Shown here one piece after another: positions 43,610-52,847 of a DNA stretch of 64,000 nt (positions are counted from its first letter, which is position 1; every line of letters begins with the position of its first letter). The position numbers and the translations under genes were made by a program. Where the stretch lies: NCBI RefSeq assembly GCF_002999235.1, contig NZ_CP027236.1, positions 2,914,001-2,978,000 of the forward strand, written 5' to 3'. The notes below the pieces were generated by a model. That model was not told the origin of the DNA. It saw only the letters and a program-made list of their open reading frames with translations, and made no database searches. Source of the DNA: Actinomyces sp. oral taxon 897 (GTDB lineage: Bacteria; Actinomycetota; Actinomycetes; Actinomycetales; Actinomycetaceae).

Positions 43610-46536
43610 GCCTGCTGTCCCGCCTCGCCCCAGGGGCCCTGGTAGGGGCCGCGCTGCTGGCCTCCTCCTTTCTGGGCTCGAGCGTGTCGGTCTCTGTCAG
43701 GGACCGGTTGGAGGGGGTGCGGGACACTCCTGTCGATATCGTCGTGACCTCCCGGGATCCGGTGACGGTCCTGGGGGGTCACCGGTACCTGGCCCCGGAC
43801 GCCTGGATGACCCAGGGGAGCGTGACCCCTGACCAGGTCCGGGCCCTGCGGGACATCCCGGGGGTGGAGGTCGCCGCCCCGGTCACCGTGGTCGACCTGG
43901 CCGACCAGGACACGGAGCAGGTCGTGAGCGCCTGGGTGCCCCGGCCCGCCGCCGACCAGGACGGCGACCACCTGCGGGCCTGGCGCGTCCAGGTCACCGT
44001 GTCGGTCACGGACGGCACTGGTACCAGGGTCTCCGCCCCCTCCACCCTCCTTCTCGCAGCCCAGGGCAGGAACATGCTCCTCGCCCCTGGTACGCGCTCC
44101 GCCATCAACCTCCTGTCAGGAGACGAGCTGGGGCAGCTGGTCCCCGTGGTCACCGACCAGGGCGTAGCCCTTGAGCCGCTGACGGCCCCGGGCCTCTCCT
44201 CGGCCGCGATGACGGACGTGAGCCGGGCATCCATCGTCGCCCTGGACCCGGCCTCCGAGGCCGCGCTCGCCAGGGCCGGCGGCGACGAGGCCCTGGCGGC
44301 CTCCATGGACTCCCTTGCCAGGGCCGCTGCTGACCCCGGTGCCTTCGTACAGTGGGCACGGGACACCTGGCGGGGGGACGGCTCGGGCCCGAGGGCGGAC
44401 GACCCCCTGAGCCTGGACGGTCCCTGGCTCCTGTCCTACGGGTACCCCGTGCCAGCCCTGGTCGCGGACTCGGGCCTGCCCGACATGACGGTGAGCGGGC
44501 AGGCCACCGAGCTCGACACCACCGGGACCTCCCTCACCGAGGACGACACGGACAGGGCCTACCGCTGCCCACCGGTCGCGGGTGAGGACTGCCGCTACCT
44601 GACCGAGTCCGCAGCCGACAGGCTCCTGGCCCTGCCGGGGCACGAGGTCGCCACGGTGCCCACGACGTCGCCCGCCTACTTCTGGCTCGCCCCCGCGCAC
44701 CCCCTGGGGGTCGGCGCCCCGTCCCAGGTCGTGACCTACGGGACCATGTCCTACGGGGACGTCACCACCGACTCCTCGAGGACCGCCACCCGCAAGGAGC
44801 CGGCGCCCCTGTCCGCCGTCGACACCACCAGCCCCGGTGGCGGTCCCAGCCTGCGCTACACGGCCGTCGCCGGGATCACCTCCTCGGAGTGGCGGGAGGA
44901 GATCTACCGGGTCCGGGGGCTGGTCGGGGGCGCCTACCGCAAGCCGGGCATGATCTCAACGGGCCTGTACCCGGTGACCTCGGGGTCCCTGCCGGGCACG
45001 GATCCGCTGGCGGCCTCCACCCTGAGGACCAGCCGGGGGCCGGTCGCCCAGGACGTGTCGGGTACCGGGGCCGTCACCTCACCGGCGGGCGCGGTCATCC
45101 CCGACACCGCCCTGGACGACCTGGCCCTGGACGGGACCCGGCTGCCCGCCGGCATGGTGCGCCTGCGCCTGGAGCGGCCCGACGGCGGGGCGGCCAGCGA
45201 GGACGACCTAGAGCGCGTGGCCGCCCGGGTCGCCGACATGGGCCTGACGCCGACGGTCGTGACCGGTTCCTCGCCGGTGGAGGTGTCCGTGGAGCTGACC
45301 GGTTCCATGACCGGCGCCTGGCACGGCACCGCCACCCAGCAGTGGACCGAGCTGGGGGCGGTGGCCCGCGTGGAGGCCGCCTCGTCGTGGACCACCAGGA
45401 TGCTGACCGTCGTGTCAATGCTCACCTGTGGCCTGCTGGCCCTGGTCGTCGAGGGGCAGGCCTCCGCGGCGCGGGTCCTCCGGGCCCGGGTCCTGGTCCA
45501 GTCCGGCTGGTCCGGGCCCCGGCTGCGAGCCCGGCTCCTGGGTGCTCGTCTGCCCGCCCTGGCAGCCGTGCTCCTGGGCGCGGCGGCGGCCTGTGCCGTG
45601 AGCGCGACGCAGGGGAGCAACCCGGTGGTCCTCGTCCTGGCCCCCGCGGTCGGGCTCGTCTACGTGCTGGGGGTGGTGGTGTGGGTCCTGTGGGACGCCG
45701 CCGCCGCCCTGCGTCCCCAGCGCACTGGGGCCCGGGGCCGGAGGGGCCTGACGGGGCGGGGTAATACCGACGCCGCCGGAAGGTCTCCGCGGGGGTCGCA
45801 GGAGTCTCCGCAGGCGGGCCGGCTGCGACTGCCCAGGTGGGGGTCTCGCGCCGTCCGCGCGCAGGCCCGGTCACGGTGGAGGGTCGCGAGGCTCCGGGCG
45901 CCTCGCGCTGTCCGCGCGCGGGTCCGGCGGACGGTGCCGGGGCCCGTGGGCGTGGGCTACCACCTCGCAGGCGCCTCGGGTGGGCTCGCCACCGGGGCCA
46001 GCGTCGTCCTGACCGGGCTGGCGGCCGGGGCGGGCCTGACGGTCCTGTCCCAGTACACGTCCCAGGCGGGCACCTCCCAGGCCGCCGGGGTCGGCCTGTC
46101 CCTGGCCCGGCTGGCCACGACGGTGCTGGTGGCCCTGACCAGCGTGGCCGCCCTGGCGCTGCTGCTCACGGGCCTGCGCTCCGTGCGCGCACCGCTCACC
46201 GGGAGGCACCAGGTCCTGGCGGCGGCCGGCTGGTCCCGCGCCGCCCGTGTCCGGGTGGAGGTCGTGTCCTGGGGGCGCCGGTACGTGCCGGTCGTGCTGC
46301 TCCTGGCCTGCCTCACCCCGGTAGTGAGCCTGTGGGTGCCCCAGGTCCCTGTCGCCGCCATCGTCCTGGCCCTGGCGGTCTGCGCCCTGGCCCTGGTCCT
46401 TACCGCCGCCATCCACCTGCTGCCCGCCGTCAGGGCCTCGCGGCCCCAGCGCGCACCGGATAGCGGCTGGCGGCCCGGCCCGTCGCGTCAGGGACGGCGC
46501 CTTTGGCAGGGACGCCTTTCGCAGGAGGATGTATGA
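43606..46536 (+). CDS. Large FtsX/MacB-type ABC permease
   Basis: A 976-residue membrane protein: one N-terminal helix (about 9-28), a very large extracytoplasmic domain (about 30-590), three helices (about 594-700), a basic Arg-rich cytoplasmic loop (about 705-780) and four more helices (about 790-945). This is the duplicated FtsX-like arrangement of permeases that export or sense peptides. It overlaps the peptide gene by four bases and the ATPase gene by four (ATGA). It starts at GTG 43606; the preceding gene supplies the ribosomes. Confidence 0.85.
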   Translation: MSLLSRLAPGALVGAALLASSFLGSSVSVSVRDRLEGVRDTPVDIVVTSRDPVTVLGGHRYLAPDAWMTQGSVTPDQVRALRDIPGVEVAAPVTVVDLADQDTEQVVSAWVPRPAADQDGDHLRAWRVQVTVSVTDGTGTRVSAPSTLLLAAQGRNMLLAPGTRSAINLLSGDELGQLVPVVTDQGVALEPLTAPGLSSAAMTDVSRASIVALDPASEAALARAGGDEALAASMDSLARAAADPGAFVQWARDTWRGDGSGPRADDPLSLDGPWLLSYGYPVPALVADSGLPDMTVSGQATELDTTGTSLTEDDTDRAYRCPPVAGEDCRYLTESAADRLLALPGHEVATVPTTSPAYFWLAPAHPLGVGAPSQVVTYGTMSYGDVTTDSSRTATRKEPAPLSAVDTTSPGGGPSLRYTAVAGITSSEWREEIYRVRGLVGGAYRKPGMISTGLYPVTSGSLPGTDPLAASTLRTSRGPVAQDVSGTGAVTSPAGAVIPDTALDDLALDGTRLPAGMVRLRLERPDGGAASEDDLERVAARVADMGLTPTVVTGSSPVEVSVELTGSMTGAWHGTATQQWTELGAVARVEAASSWTTRMLTVVSMLTCGLLALVVEGQASAARVLRARVLVQSGWSGPRLRARLLGARLPALAAVLLGAAAACAVSATQGSNPVVLVLAPAVGLVYVLGVVVWVLWDAAAALRPQRTGARGRRGLTGRGNTDAAGRSPRGSQESPQAGRLRLPRWGSRAVRAQARSRWRVARLRAPRAVRARVRRTVPGPVGVGYHLAGASGGLATGASVVLTGLAAGAGLTVLSQYTSQAGTSQAAGVGLSLARLATTVLVALTSVAALALLLTGLRSVRAPLTGRHQVLAAAGWSRAARVRVEVVSWGRRYVPVVLLLACLTPVVSLWVPQVPVAAIVLALAVCALALVLTAAIHLLPAVRASRPQRAPDSGWRPGPSRQGRRLWQGRLSQEDV

Positions 46537-47555
46537 GTGCTCACGCCGCTGACGGCGAGCCTGCCCGTCCGGCAGGGGAGGTTGCTGCAATAGGGACGGT
46601 GCCCGGTTCTGGTGACGGTCCCGATCCTGGAGCTGGTCCCAGGTCCGGTGACGGTCCTGATCCTGGAGCTGGCTCTGGTGACGGTCCCGGGACTGACCCC
46701 GGGCCCGGAGCCGGGTCCGGGGCCCCGGCCGCCTCCGCCTGCTGCCTAGAGCCCGACGGCGGATCCGGGTCCCGGGCTCCCCGCTCAGGGCGGGTCCCCG
46801 GTGGCGCACGTGGTCAGGGCGACGTCGCGGACGGGGCATCCACCTGGGCGGGCGACGTCGTCGCCTCCCTGGAGGGTGTTTCCGTCACGTACGTCACCCG
46901 GGGCTCCGCCCGCACAGTGGTCAGCTCCTACGACCTGGTCCTGCGCGCAGGAGTGGTGACCTGCCTGGCCGGTCGCACCGGCTGCGGGAAGACCAGCCTG
47001 CTGCGGGTCGTGGCCGGGCTCCTCCAGCCCAGTACCGGTAGCGTCACCTGGGCCGGGGAGCCGGTGCCCTGGCGCCGTCCCGAGCGGGTCGCCGCCGCCC
47101 GGGCCGGGTTCCTGGGCTACGCCGGGCAGGACAGTCCCGTCCTGCCCGGGCTGAGTGTCCTGGAGAACATCCTCCTGGGCTGCCCGCCAGGCCGTGCCTC
47201 CCGCACCGTGCGGGCCGGCCTCAGGCAGCGGGCCGTCGACCTGGCTGACGAGCTCGACCTCCACGAGGTCCTGGACCAGGACGCGGCCACGCTCTCCGGC
47301 GGTGAGCGTCAGAGGACCGCCGTGGCCCGGGCCCTGGTCGGCGCCCCGCGGCTGCTGTGCCTGGACGAGCCCACCGCCGCCCTTGACGAGGAGACCGCCC
47401 GTCATCTCGTCGCCCTCCTGCGGGCGCAGGCCGGTCGGGGCGCGGCGGTCCTGGTCACCTCCCACGACCCGCTCGTCCTGGAGGTCGCCGATGAGCTCCA
47501 CCACCTCACACCCCGGCCCGCTGTGCCCGACACATCCTCGACCGCACCCACCTGA
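46533..47555 (+). CDS. ABC transporter ATP-binding protein of the cassette
   Basis: A 340-residue protein. The first 110 residues are an unusual low-complexity Gly/Asp/Pro region with repeated GDGPDPGAG units, encoded by imperfect tandem repeats. The ATPase domain follows: Walker A LAGRTGCGKTSLL, Q-loop GYAGQDSPVLPGLS, signature LSGGERQRTAVARAL, Walker B LLCLDEPTAALD and H-loop His in LVTSHDPLVLE. These are MacB/LolD-type features, fitting the FtsX permease before it. GCAGGAGG precedes ATG 46533. ATP hydrolysis should be normal. Confidence 0.9.
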   Translation: MSAHAADGEPARPAGEVAAIGTVPGSGDGPDPGAGPRSGDGPDPGAGSGDGPGTDPGPGAGSGAPAASACCLEPDGGSGSRAPRSGRVPGGARGQGDVADGASTWAGDVVASLEGVSVTYVTRGSARTVVSSYDLVLRAGVVTCLAGRTGCGKTSLLRVVAGLLQPSTGSVTWAGEPVPWRRPERVAAARAGFLGYAGQDSPVLPGLSVLENILLGCPPGRASRTVRAGLRQRAVDLADELDLHEVLDQDAATLSGGERQRTAVARALVGAPRLLCLDEPTAALDEETARHLVALLRAQAGRGAAVLVTSHDPLVLEVADELHHLTPRPAVPDTSSTAPT

Positions 47556-47594
47556 CGGGCCACTACCTGCCCCGGCCAGCCCCTCCCTGACCAC

Positions 47595-47630
47595 CCGTCA
47601 GACCGGGTAATACGGTACCGGGCCTGACGG
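47595..47630 (+). terminator. Hairpin after the ABC cassette
   Basis: CCGTCAGACCGGGTA and TACCGGGCCTGACGG form a stem with two mismatches around ATACGG, 40 bases after the stop. Confidence 0.55.
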
Positions 47631-47709
47631 GGCTGGTGGGGACGCGGTTCGGGCTGGGTGAGGACTCAGGCGTCGTGGACGGGTCTGACGGGGTCGGTGG
47701 GGACGTGGA
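47623..47709. repeat. Two-copy repeat, 61 bp apart
   Basis: CTGACGGGGCTGGTGGGGAC at 47624 and CTGACGGGGTCGGTGGGGAC at 47685 differ by two bases; the first overlaps the terminator hairpin. Confidence 0.7.
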
Positions 47710-47874
47710 CTGGTCTCGGGGGTGCTGGCAGCGCAGTACCGGGCCCGCTGGAGCACTGGCCCGGCGAGCCCGGTACCGCTCGCAGGCACCGGGGGGCCCG
47801 CACGCAGCAGCGCCAGTGACCTACGTCCCGCGGCCTGTGGTGTGGGCGTCCAGGTCGATAGGGTAGGCTCACGT

Positions 47875-47960
47875 CCACCATCCAGAGCGGCCGAGAGACC
47901 TGGCTCCTTGACGCCGCAGCAACCCGGTAGGCGGGTGCTTCAGCCAGGACCGATGGAGAG
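47875..47960 (+). promoter_or_regulatory. SAM-I (S-box) riboswitch
   Basis: Conserved S-box landmarks in order: ATCCAGAG, GAGAGACCTGGC, GACGCCGCAGCAACC, GGTGCTTC, AGCCAGGACCGATGG. P1 pairs CCATC (47878-47882) with GATGG (47952-47956). GGAG for metF lies at 47955-47958 and so overlaps the 3' strand of P1; SAM binding should hide the ribosome site. A TAGGCT -10 lies at 47863-47868. Confidence 0.88.
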
Positions 47961-47963
47961 ATC

Positions 47964-49088
47964 ATGACGTCACCAGCACCGACCCGCCCCACGCTGAGCC
48001 TGGAGCTCTTCCCGCCGCGCTCCTCGGCGGCCTGGGGGCGCATTGACCGGCTCCTGGCCACCGCCCCGGACTTCGTGTCGGTGACCTACCGCCCCCGTTT
48101 CCTCGCCCCGGGCGGGGCAGGGGAGGGGGCCGACGCCGCCCCGGCCCGCCCGGACCCCGCCCCCGCAGACCCCGTCCCCTGCGTCCGCGTCGTCAGGGAG
48201 CGCAATGCCGCCGAGGACGTCGCCGCCCACGTCATCTCCTCCTCCCAGGTGCCTCTCATGGCGCACCTGACCTGCATCGGCTACACCCGGCGTGACACCG
48301 TCGAGATCGTCTCCCACTTCCTGGCCATGGGCGTGCGCCGCTTCCTGGCCCTGCGCGGTGACCCGCCCACCGGCTTCTCCCCCCAGGACGTCCACGGTGA
48401 GCTGCGCTACGCCACCGACCTGGTCCAGGTCATCCGCGAGGTCGAGGCCAGTTACTTCGGTGACGGCCAGCGCCACGTCACCATCGCGGTGGCCGCCTAC
48501 CCGGCTGCCGCCGACCACCTCCGGGAGGTCGAGGTCCTGGCCGCCAAGCAGGCCGCCGGGGCCGACCTGGCCATCACCCAGGTCTTCTACGAGCCCGAGG
48601 ACTACGTGGCCCTGGTCCGCGCCTGCACCTACGCCGGGGTGACCATCCCCGTCCTGCCCGGCGTCATCCCCCTGACGGACCTGACCCGTCTGACCCGCCT
48701 GGAGTCCCTCACCGGCGTCGCAGTGCCCCGCAGGCTGCGCGACTCCCTGTCCACCGCGACCGGGGCCTCCCTGGTGGCCCGCGGCGTGGACGCCACCCTG
48801 GGGCTGTCAACCGCGCTCCTGGAGGCTGGCGCCCCCGGACTGCACCTGTACACCTTCAACCGCACTCGACCAGCCCTGGACATTATTAGCCATCTGCGAC
48901 TGGGGCGGATCCTCGACGGCGCCGCCCCGGACCGGGAGGTGCGTGACGCCGTCGACCGCGGCTACCTCCAGGCCACGCCCGGCCGCGGCCCCTCCTTCCT
49001 GCGCCGCGGGGGCCGGGCCGCCGCGGGCGCGCCCCTCCAGCCAGCCCAGCCACACACCACTAAGACCACCATCAAGGAGAACGCATGA
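47964..49088 (+). CDS. metF: Methylenetetrahydrofolate reductase
   Basis: A 374-residue TIM-barrel FAD enzyme making 5-methyl-THF for methionine synthesis. Landmarks: SLELFPPRS (catalytic Glu), FVSVTYRP, MAHLTCIGYTRRD, RRFLALRGDPP (FAD/folate site), AAYPAAADH, and DLAITQVFYE. An inserted Pro/Ala/Asp-rich loop (about residues 52-70) is atypical. The C-terminal 25 residues are low complexity and end with an ATGA overlap with metE, so the two products of the same pathway are translationally coupled under one riboswitch. Confidence 0.95.
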   Translation: MTSPAPTRPTLSLELFPPRSSAAWGRIDRLLATAPDFVSVTYRPRFLAPGGAGEGADAAPARPDPAPADPVPCVRVVRERNAAEDVAAHVISSSQVPLMAHLTCIGYTRRDTVEIVSHFLAMGVRRFLALRGDPPTGFSPQDVHGELRYATDLVQVIREVEASYFGDGQRHVTIAVAAYPAAADHLREVEVLAAKQAAGADLAITQVFYEPEDYVALVRACTYAGVTIPVLPGVIPLTDLTRLTRLESLTGVAVPRRLRDSLSTATGASLVARGVDATLGLSTALLEAGAPGLHLYTFNRTRPALDIISHLRLGRILDGAAPDREVRDAVDRGYLQATPGRGPSFLRRGGRAAAGAPLQPAQPHTTKTTIKENA

Positions 49089-51475
49089 GCGCCGCACCCG
49101 ACCAGCCCACGTCCGGCTCCCTGCCCCCCCTGCCGGGGGCCACGATCCTGGGGTACCCGCGCATTGGCGCTGACCGGGAGCTCAAGAAGGCCCTGGAGTC
49201 GGCCTGGCGCGGCTCCACCACCCTGGCTGACCTGCGTGCCTCCGCCGCCGACCTGCGTGCGGCCACCCGCTCGCACCTGGCCGCCCTGGGCCTGGGCGGG
49301 CCCGCCTCCGTACCGGCCGACTTCACCTACTACGACCAGGTCCACCAGGTCACCACCGCCCTGGGGGCCGTCCCCGAGCGCTTTGCCGACCTGCGCGGCA
49401 CCGCCGGCCAGGGCTTCCCCGGACTGGGCCTGGAGGAGTACTTCACCGTGGCCCGCGGCGAGGGCGAGCGCGCCGCCGCCGAGATGACCAAGTGGCTGGA
49501 CTCCAACTACCACTACCTGGTGCCCGAGCTGGACGAGACCACCCCGGTGCGCTACGCCCTCGGCTTCGGCGCCGTGGACCCCACCGACGGCCCGGTGGCC
49601 CAGGTCCTGGAGGCCGCCCGCGCCGGGACGGACGTGCGGCCCGTGGTGGTGGGACCCGTCACCTACCTCCTCCTGGCCAAGGCCTCCGACGCCGCCGGCC
49701 GGGACTTCCACCCCCTGGACCGCCTGGGTGACGTCCTGGACGCCTACGCCCACCTCCTGGTCGACCTGTGGGCCGCGGGCGCCACCTGGGTCCAGCTCGA
49801 CGAGCCCGCCCTGGCCTGCGACGCCTGGGACGTGCCGGAGGAGCGGATCCTCGCGGCCGTCCACCAGGCCTACACGCTTCTGTCCGCCGTGACCGAGCGC
49901 CCCCGGATCCTCGTGGCCGGCACCTACGGCCCGCTCGGCGCGGCCCTGCCCGTCCTGGGCGCCACCGGGGTGGAGGCCGTCGGCCTGGACCTGGTGGCCG
50001 GCCGCCTGCCCAATGCCGAGGACCTGGCCACCCTGGAGGGTAAGACCGTGGTGGCCGGGGTGGTCTCGGGGCGCAATATCTGGCGCACCGACCTCAGTGC
50101 TGCGCTGTCCACCCTGGAGGCGCTGCGTGACGCGCTGCCCGCGGGCACGCCCGTCACCGTGGCCACCTCCACATCCCTCCAGCACGTGCCCCACGACGTG
50201 GGGCGTGAGACCGGCATCGACCCCGAGATCCGCTCCTGGCTGGCCTTCGCCGACCAGAAGGTGGGTGAGGTCCTCACCCTGGCCAAGGGACTGGCCCAGG
50301 GGCGTGAGGCGGTCGCCGACGAGCTGGCCCGAGACGCGGAGCTGCGGGCCCGGCGCGCCGCCCACCCCGGCGTGCGCCGGGACGAGGTGCGCGATGCCGT
50401 GGCCTCCGTCACCCAGGCCGACCGCACCCGGGCCCCCTACCCCGAGCGCAAGGCCGCCCAGGACGCGCGGCTGGGCCTGCCGCTCATCCCCACCACCACC
50501 ATCGGCTCCTTCCCGCAGACCGCCGAGATCCGCAGGGCCCGGGCCGCCCACCGCCGCGGTGAGCTGGGCGCGGCCGGCTACGAGGACGCCATGCGCGCCG
50601 AGATCGCCCGCGTGGTGGCGCTCCAGGAGGAGATCGGCCTGGACGTGCTGGTGCACGGCGAGGCCGAGCGCAACGACATGGTCCAGTACTTCGCCGAGCT
50701 CCTGGACGGCTTCGCCGCCACCGAGCACGGCTGGGTGCAGTCCTACGGCTCGCGCTGCACCCGCCCCTCCATCCTGTGGGGCGACGTCGCCCGGCCCGCG
50801 CCCATGACGGTAGCCTGGTCCGCCTACGCCCAGTCCCTGACCGACAAGCCCATGAAGGGCATGCTCACCGGCCCGGTGACGATCATGGCCTGGAGCTTCG
50901 TGCGCGACGACATCCCGCGCGCCCAGGTGGCCGACCAGCTGGGCCTGGCCCTGCGCGCCGAGGTGGCCGACCTGGAGGCGGCCGGGATCGGCGTCGTCCA
51001 GGTCGACGAGCCTGCCATCCGCGAGACCCTGCCGCTGCGGCGCGCCGACCGCCCCGCCTACCTTCAGTGGTCGGTGGGCTCCTTCCGCCTGGCCACCGGC
51101 GGGGCGGCTCCCACCACCCAGGTCCACACCCACCTGTGCTACTCCGAGTTCGACGTCGTCATTGACGCCGTGGACCACCTGGACGCCGACGTGACCAGTA
51201 TCGAGGCCTCCCGCTCGCGCATGGACATCCTCCCGGCGGTGGCCGCCCACGGCTTCGAGCGCCAGCTCGGCCCCGGGATCTGGGATATCCACTCACCGCG
51301 CGTACCCAGCGTGGAGGAGTGCACCGAGCTGCTCCGGCGGGCCGTGGACGCCCTGGGAGCGGGCAGGGTCTGGGCCAACCCGGACTGCGGGCTCAAGACC
51401 CGCGCCTACGCCGAGACCGAGGCGAGCCTGCGCAATCTTGTGGATGCCGCCAAAGCTGTCCGCGAAAGCCTCTAA
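49085..51475 (+). CDS. metE: Cobalamin-independent methionine synthase
   Basis: A 796-residue MetE, which transfers the methyl of 5-methyl-THF-polyglutamate to homocysteine. N-terminal ATILGYPRIGADRELKKALE and C-terminal TTTIGSFPQTAEIRRAR mark the two barrels. Zinc ligands are visible as HTHLCYSEF (His, Cys), the Glu region DVTSIEASRS and NPDCGLKTR (Cys). Length is usual. It overlaps metF by four bases and shares its SAM-I control, so it is shut off when SAM is high. Confidence 0.97.
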   Translation: MSAAPDQPTSGSLPPLPGATILGYPRIGADRELKKALESAWRGSTTLADLRASAADLRAATRSHLAALGLGGPASVPADFTYYDQVHQVTTALGAVPERFADLRGTAGQGFPGLGLEEYFTVARGEGERAAAEMTKWLDSNYHYLVPELDETTPVRYALGFGAVDPTDGPVAQVLEAARAGTDVRPVVVGPVTYLLLAKASDAAGRDFHPLDRLGDVLDAYAHLLVDLWAAGATWVQLDEPALACDAWDVPEERILAAVHQAYTLLSAVTERPRILVAGTYGPLGAALPVLGATGVEAVGLDLVAGRLPNAEDLATLEGKTVVAGVVSGRNIWRTDLSAALSTLEALRDALPAGTPVTVATSTSLQHVPHDVGRETGIDPEIRSWLAFADQKVGEVLTLAKGLAQGREAVADELARDAELRARRAAHPGVRRDEVRDAVASVTQADRTRAPYPERKAAQDARLGLPLIPTTTIGSFPQTAEIRRARAAHRRGELGAAGYEDAMRAEIARVVALQEEIGLDVLVHGEAERNDMVQYFAELLDGFAATEHGWVQSYGSRCTRPSILWGDVARPAPMTVAWSAYAQSLTDKPMKGMLTGPVTIMAWSFVRDDIPRAQVADQLGLALRAEVADLEAAGIGVVQVDEPAIRETLPLRRADRPAYLQWSVGSFRLATGGAAPTTQVHTHLCYSEFDVVIDAVDHLDADVTSIEASRSRMDILPAVAAHGFERQLGPGIWDIHSPRVPSVEECTELLRRAVDALGAGRVWANPDCGLKTRAYAETEASLRNLVDAAKAVRESL

Positions 51476-51503
51476 CCACTCGTCAAGACCCCACTTTCCA
51501 TGA

Positions 51504-51509
51504 GATCAT
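51504..51509 (+). promoter_or_regulatory. Leaderless -10 of the RAMA gene
   Basis: GATCAT ends six bases before ATG 51516. Confidence 0.4.
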
Positions 51510-51515
51510 GGGCGC

Positions 51516-52523
51516 ATGACGCTCTTCGCTCTCGACGACGACCGCCTCACCCCCGTCATCTGGGGGCGTGAGGCGTCGTCACAGGTACGGGCCCAGGTGA
51601 GGGCGGCCCTGGCGACCCAGACGACCGCCCCCGTGTTCGAGTTCCTGGACGCCGATGCCCTGGTGTCCGCCATCGCCGAGATGTCGGACACCGGGCTGAC
51701 CATCCTGACCGAGGGCGTCAGCGATGACGTGCGCGCGAGCGTACGACGCCTGTCCGAGGCAGGGGTACATATCCGTATCGTGAGTGTGCGCAGCTACGGG
51801 GGCACCGTCCTGGTGAGCGTCGAGTCCGTGGAGGACGCCGCCCTGGCGAGTATCCGCCAGGCCACGCCCATCCAGATGGTCGAGGAGACCAGCGGGAGCA
51901 GCAGCGACGAGAGCGTGTGGGCCGCCTCCCGTACCACCGGGGACTCCCGTACCACCGGGGAGACGACGGGGACGACCGGGACGACGGGGCGGACCTCCCA
52001 CGCCGCCCCGGACAGCCCCTGGGCGGCCCGTAGCGCCGCGGAGGAGGCGTGGGCCAGCAGGCGTGAGGCGCCCTCGGAGTCCAGGTCGAGCCGGGGGAGC
52101 ACGGACTGGAGGTCCAACGAGTTCGAGACCACCCCCATGCCCCGTATTACGGTCCCGACCTGGGAGGGCGACGACGTCACCGTCGAGGAGCTGCCCGGCC
52201 TGCGCCGCGGGCACCGCAGCACCGGCCCTGTCCTGGGGGCCCAGCCCACGGTCACCTCGGGCAACGAGGCCGCGCAGGCGCTGGCCCTGGTCGCCGCCAG
52301 CCTCCAGACCCCCGCCCGCCTGGTGTGGGACCGGCCGCGTCGGGGGATCCACCACGAGGCCATCCTGGACCGCAGCGGTCGGATGACCCTGTCCACGGGG
52401 GAGTCCTTCGTGGATCCCTCAGCCGCCGCCAACGCCGCCCAGCACACGCAGGACATTGACGGCTGGCGGGTGTGGCGCCTGGGTGTCACGGGCCCGAGCC
52501 TGGCCGAGCTCCTGACCCGCTAG
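51516..52523 (+). CDS. RAMA-domain protein of unknown function
   Basis: A 335-residue protein. Residues 1-120 form an alpha/beta domain (ILTEGVSDDVRASVRRLSEA, GVHIRIVSVRSYGGTVLVSV). A Ser/Thr/Gly-rich linker with repeated TTGETTGTTG lies at about 130-165. The C-terminus (about 270-335) reads ILDRSGRMTLSTGESFVDPS then AAANAAQHTQDIDGWRVWRL, the RAMA fold first seen beside adenine methylases and restriction enzymes and thought to bind DNA or modified bases. No methylase is near. Probably leaderless from ATG 51516. Function unknown. Confidence 0.7.
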   Translation: MTLFALDDDRLTPVIWGREASSQVRAQVRAALATQTTAPVFEFLDADALVSAIAEMSDTGLTILTEGVSDDVRASVRRLSEAGVHIRIVSVRSYGGTVLVSVESVEDAALASIRQATPIQMVEETSGSSSDESVWAASRTTGDSRTTGETTGTTGTTGRTSHAAPDSPWAARSAAEEAWASRREAPSESRSSRGSTDWRSNEFETTPMPRITVPTWEGDDVTVEELPGLRRGHRSTGPVLGAQPTVTSGNEAAQALALVAASLQTPARLVWDRPRRGIHHEAILDRSGRMTLSTGESFVDPSAAANAAQHTQDIDGWRVWRLGVTGPSLAELLTR

Positions 52524-52847
52524 GCCTGCTGGCTCCGGGAGCCAGGCCGCCCGTGTGGCCGCCCGGCTCCGGGTCTTAAGTCGCCTGGCTCTGGGGCTCT
52601 CAGGCCACCTGGGCTCTGGGGCTCTCAGGCTGCCCGGCTCCAAGCGTCTTCTGCTGTGCCTCGGTTTTCTGGAGTCTTCTGGTATTTCTGAGCGTCTCCC
52701 GAAGTCTCCTGGCTTTTTTCTGGTGTTTTCGAGCGTCTCCCGGCTTTTTGTGGTGTTTTCTAGTGTCTTCTAGCGTCTTCTTGTGTCTTCGAGCGTCTCC
52801 TGGCGCGGGGCCGTCCTGGTCCCGCGCCATTCTCTTGCCCCCCTTCC
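52524..52847. other. Gap with tandem repeats and a T-rich tract
   Basis: CTCTGGGGCTCTCAGGC repeats at about 52590 and 52613. From about 52640 to 52800 the plus strand is strikingly T-rich for this genome, with GAGCGTCTCC recurring at 52689, 52732 and 52792 and runs such as CTTTTTTCTGG. No gene; it may act as a terminator zone for the RAMA gene. Confidence 0.5.
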
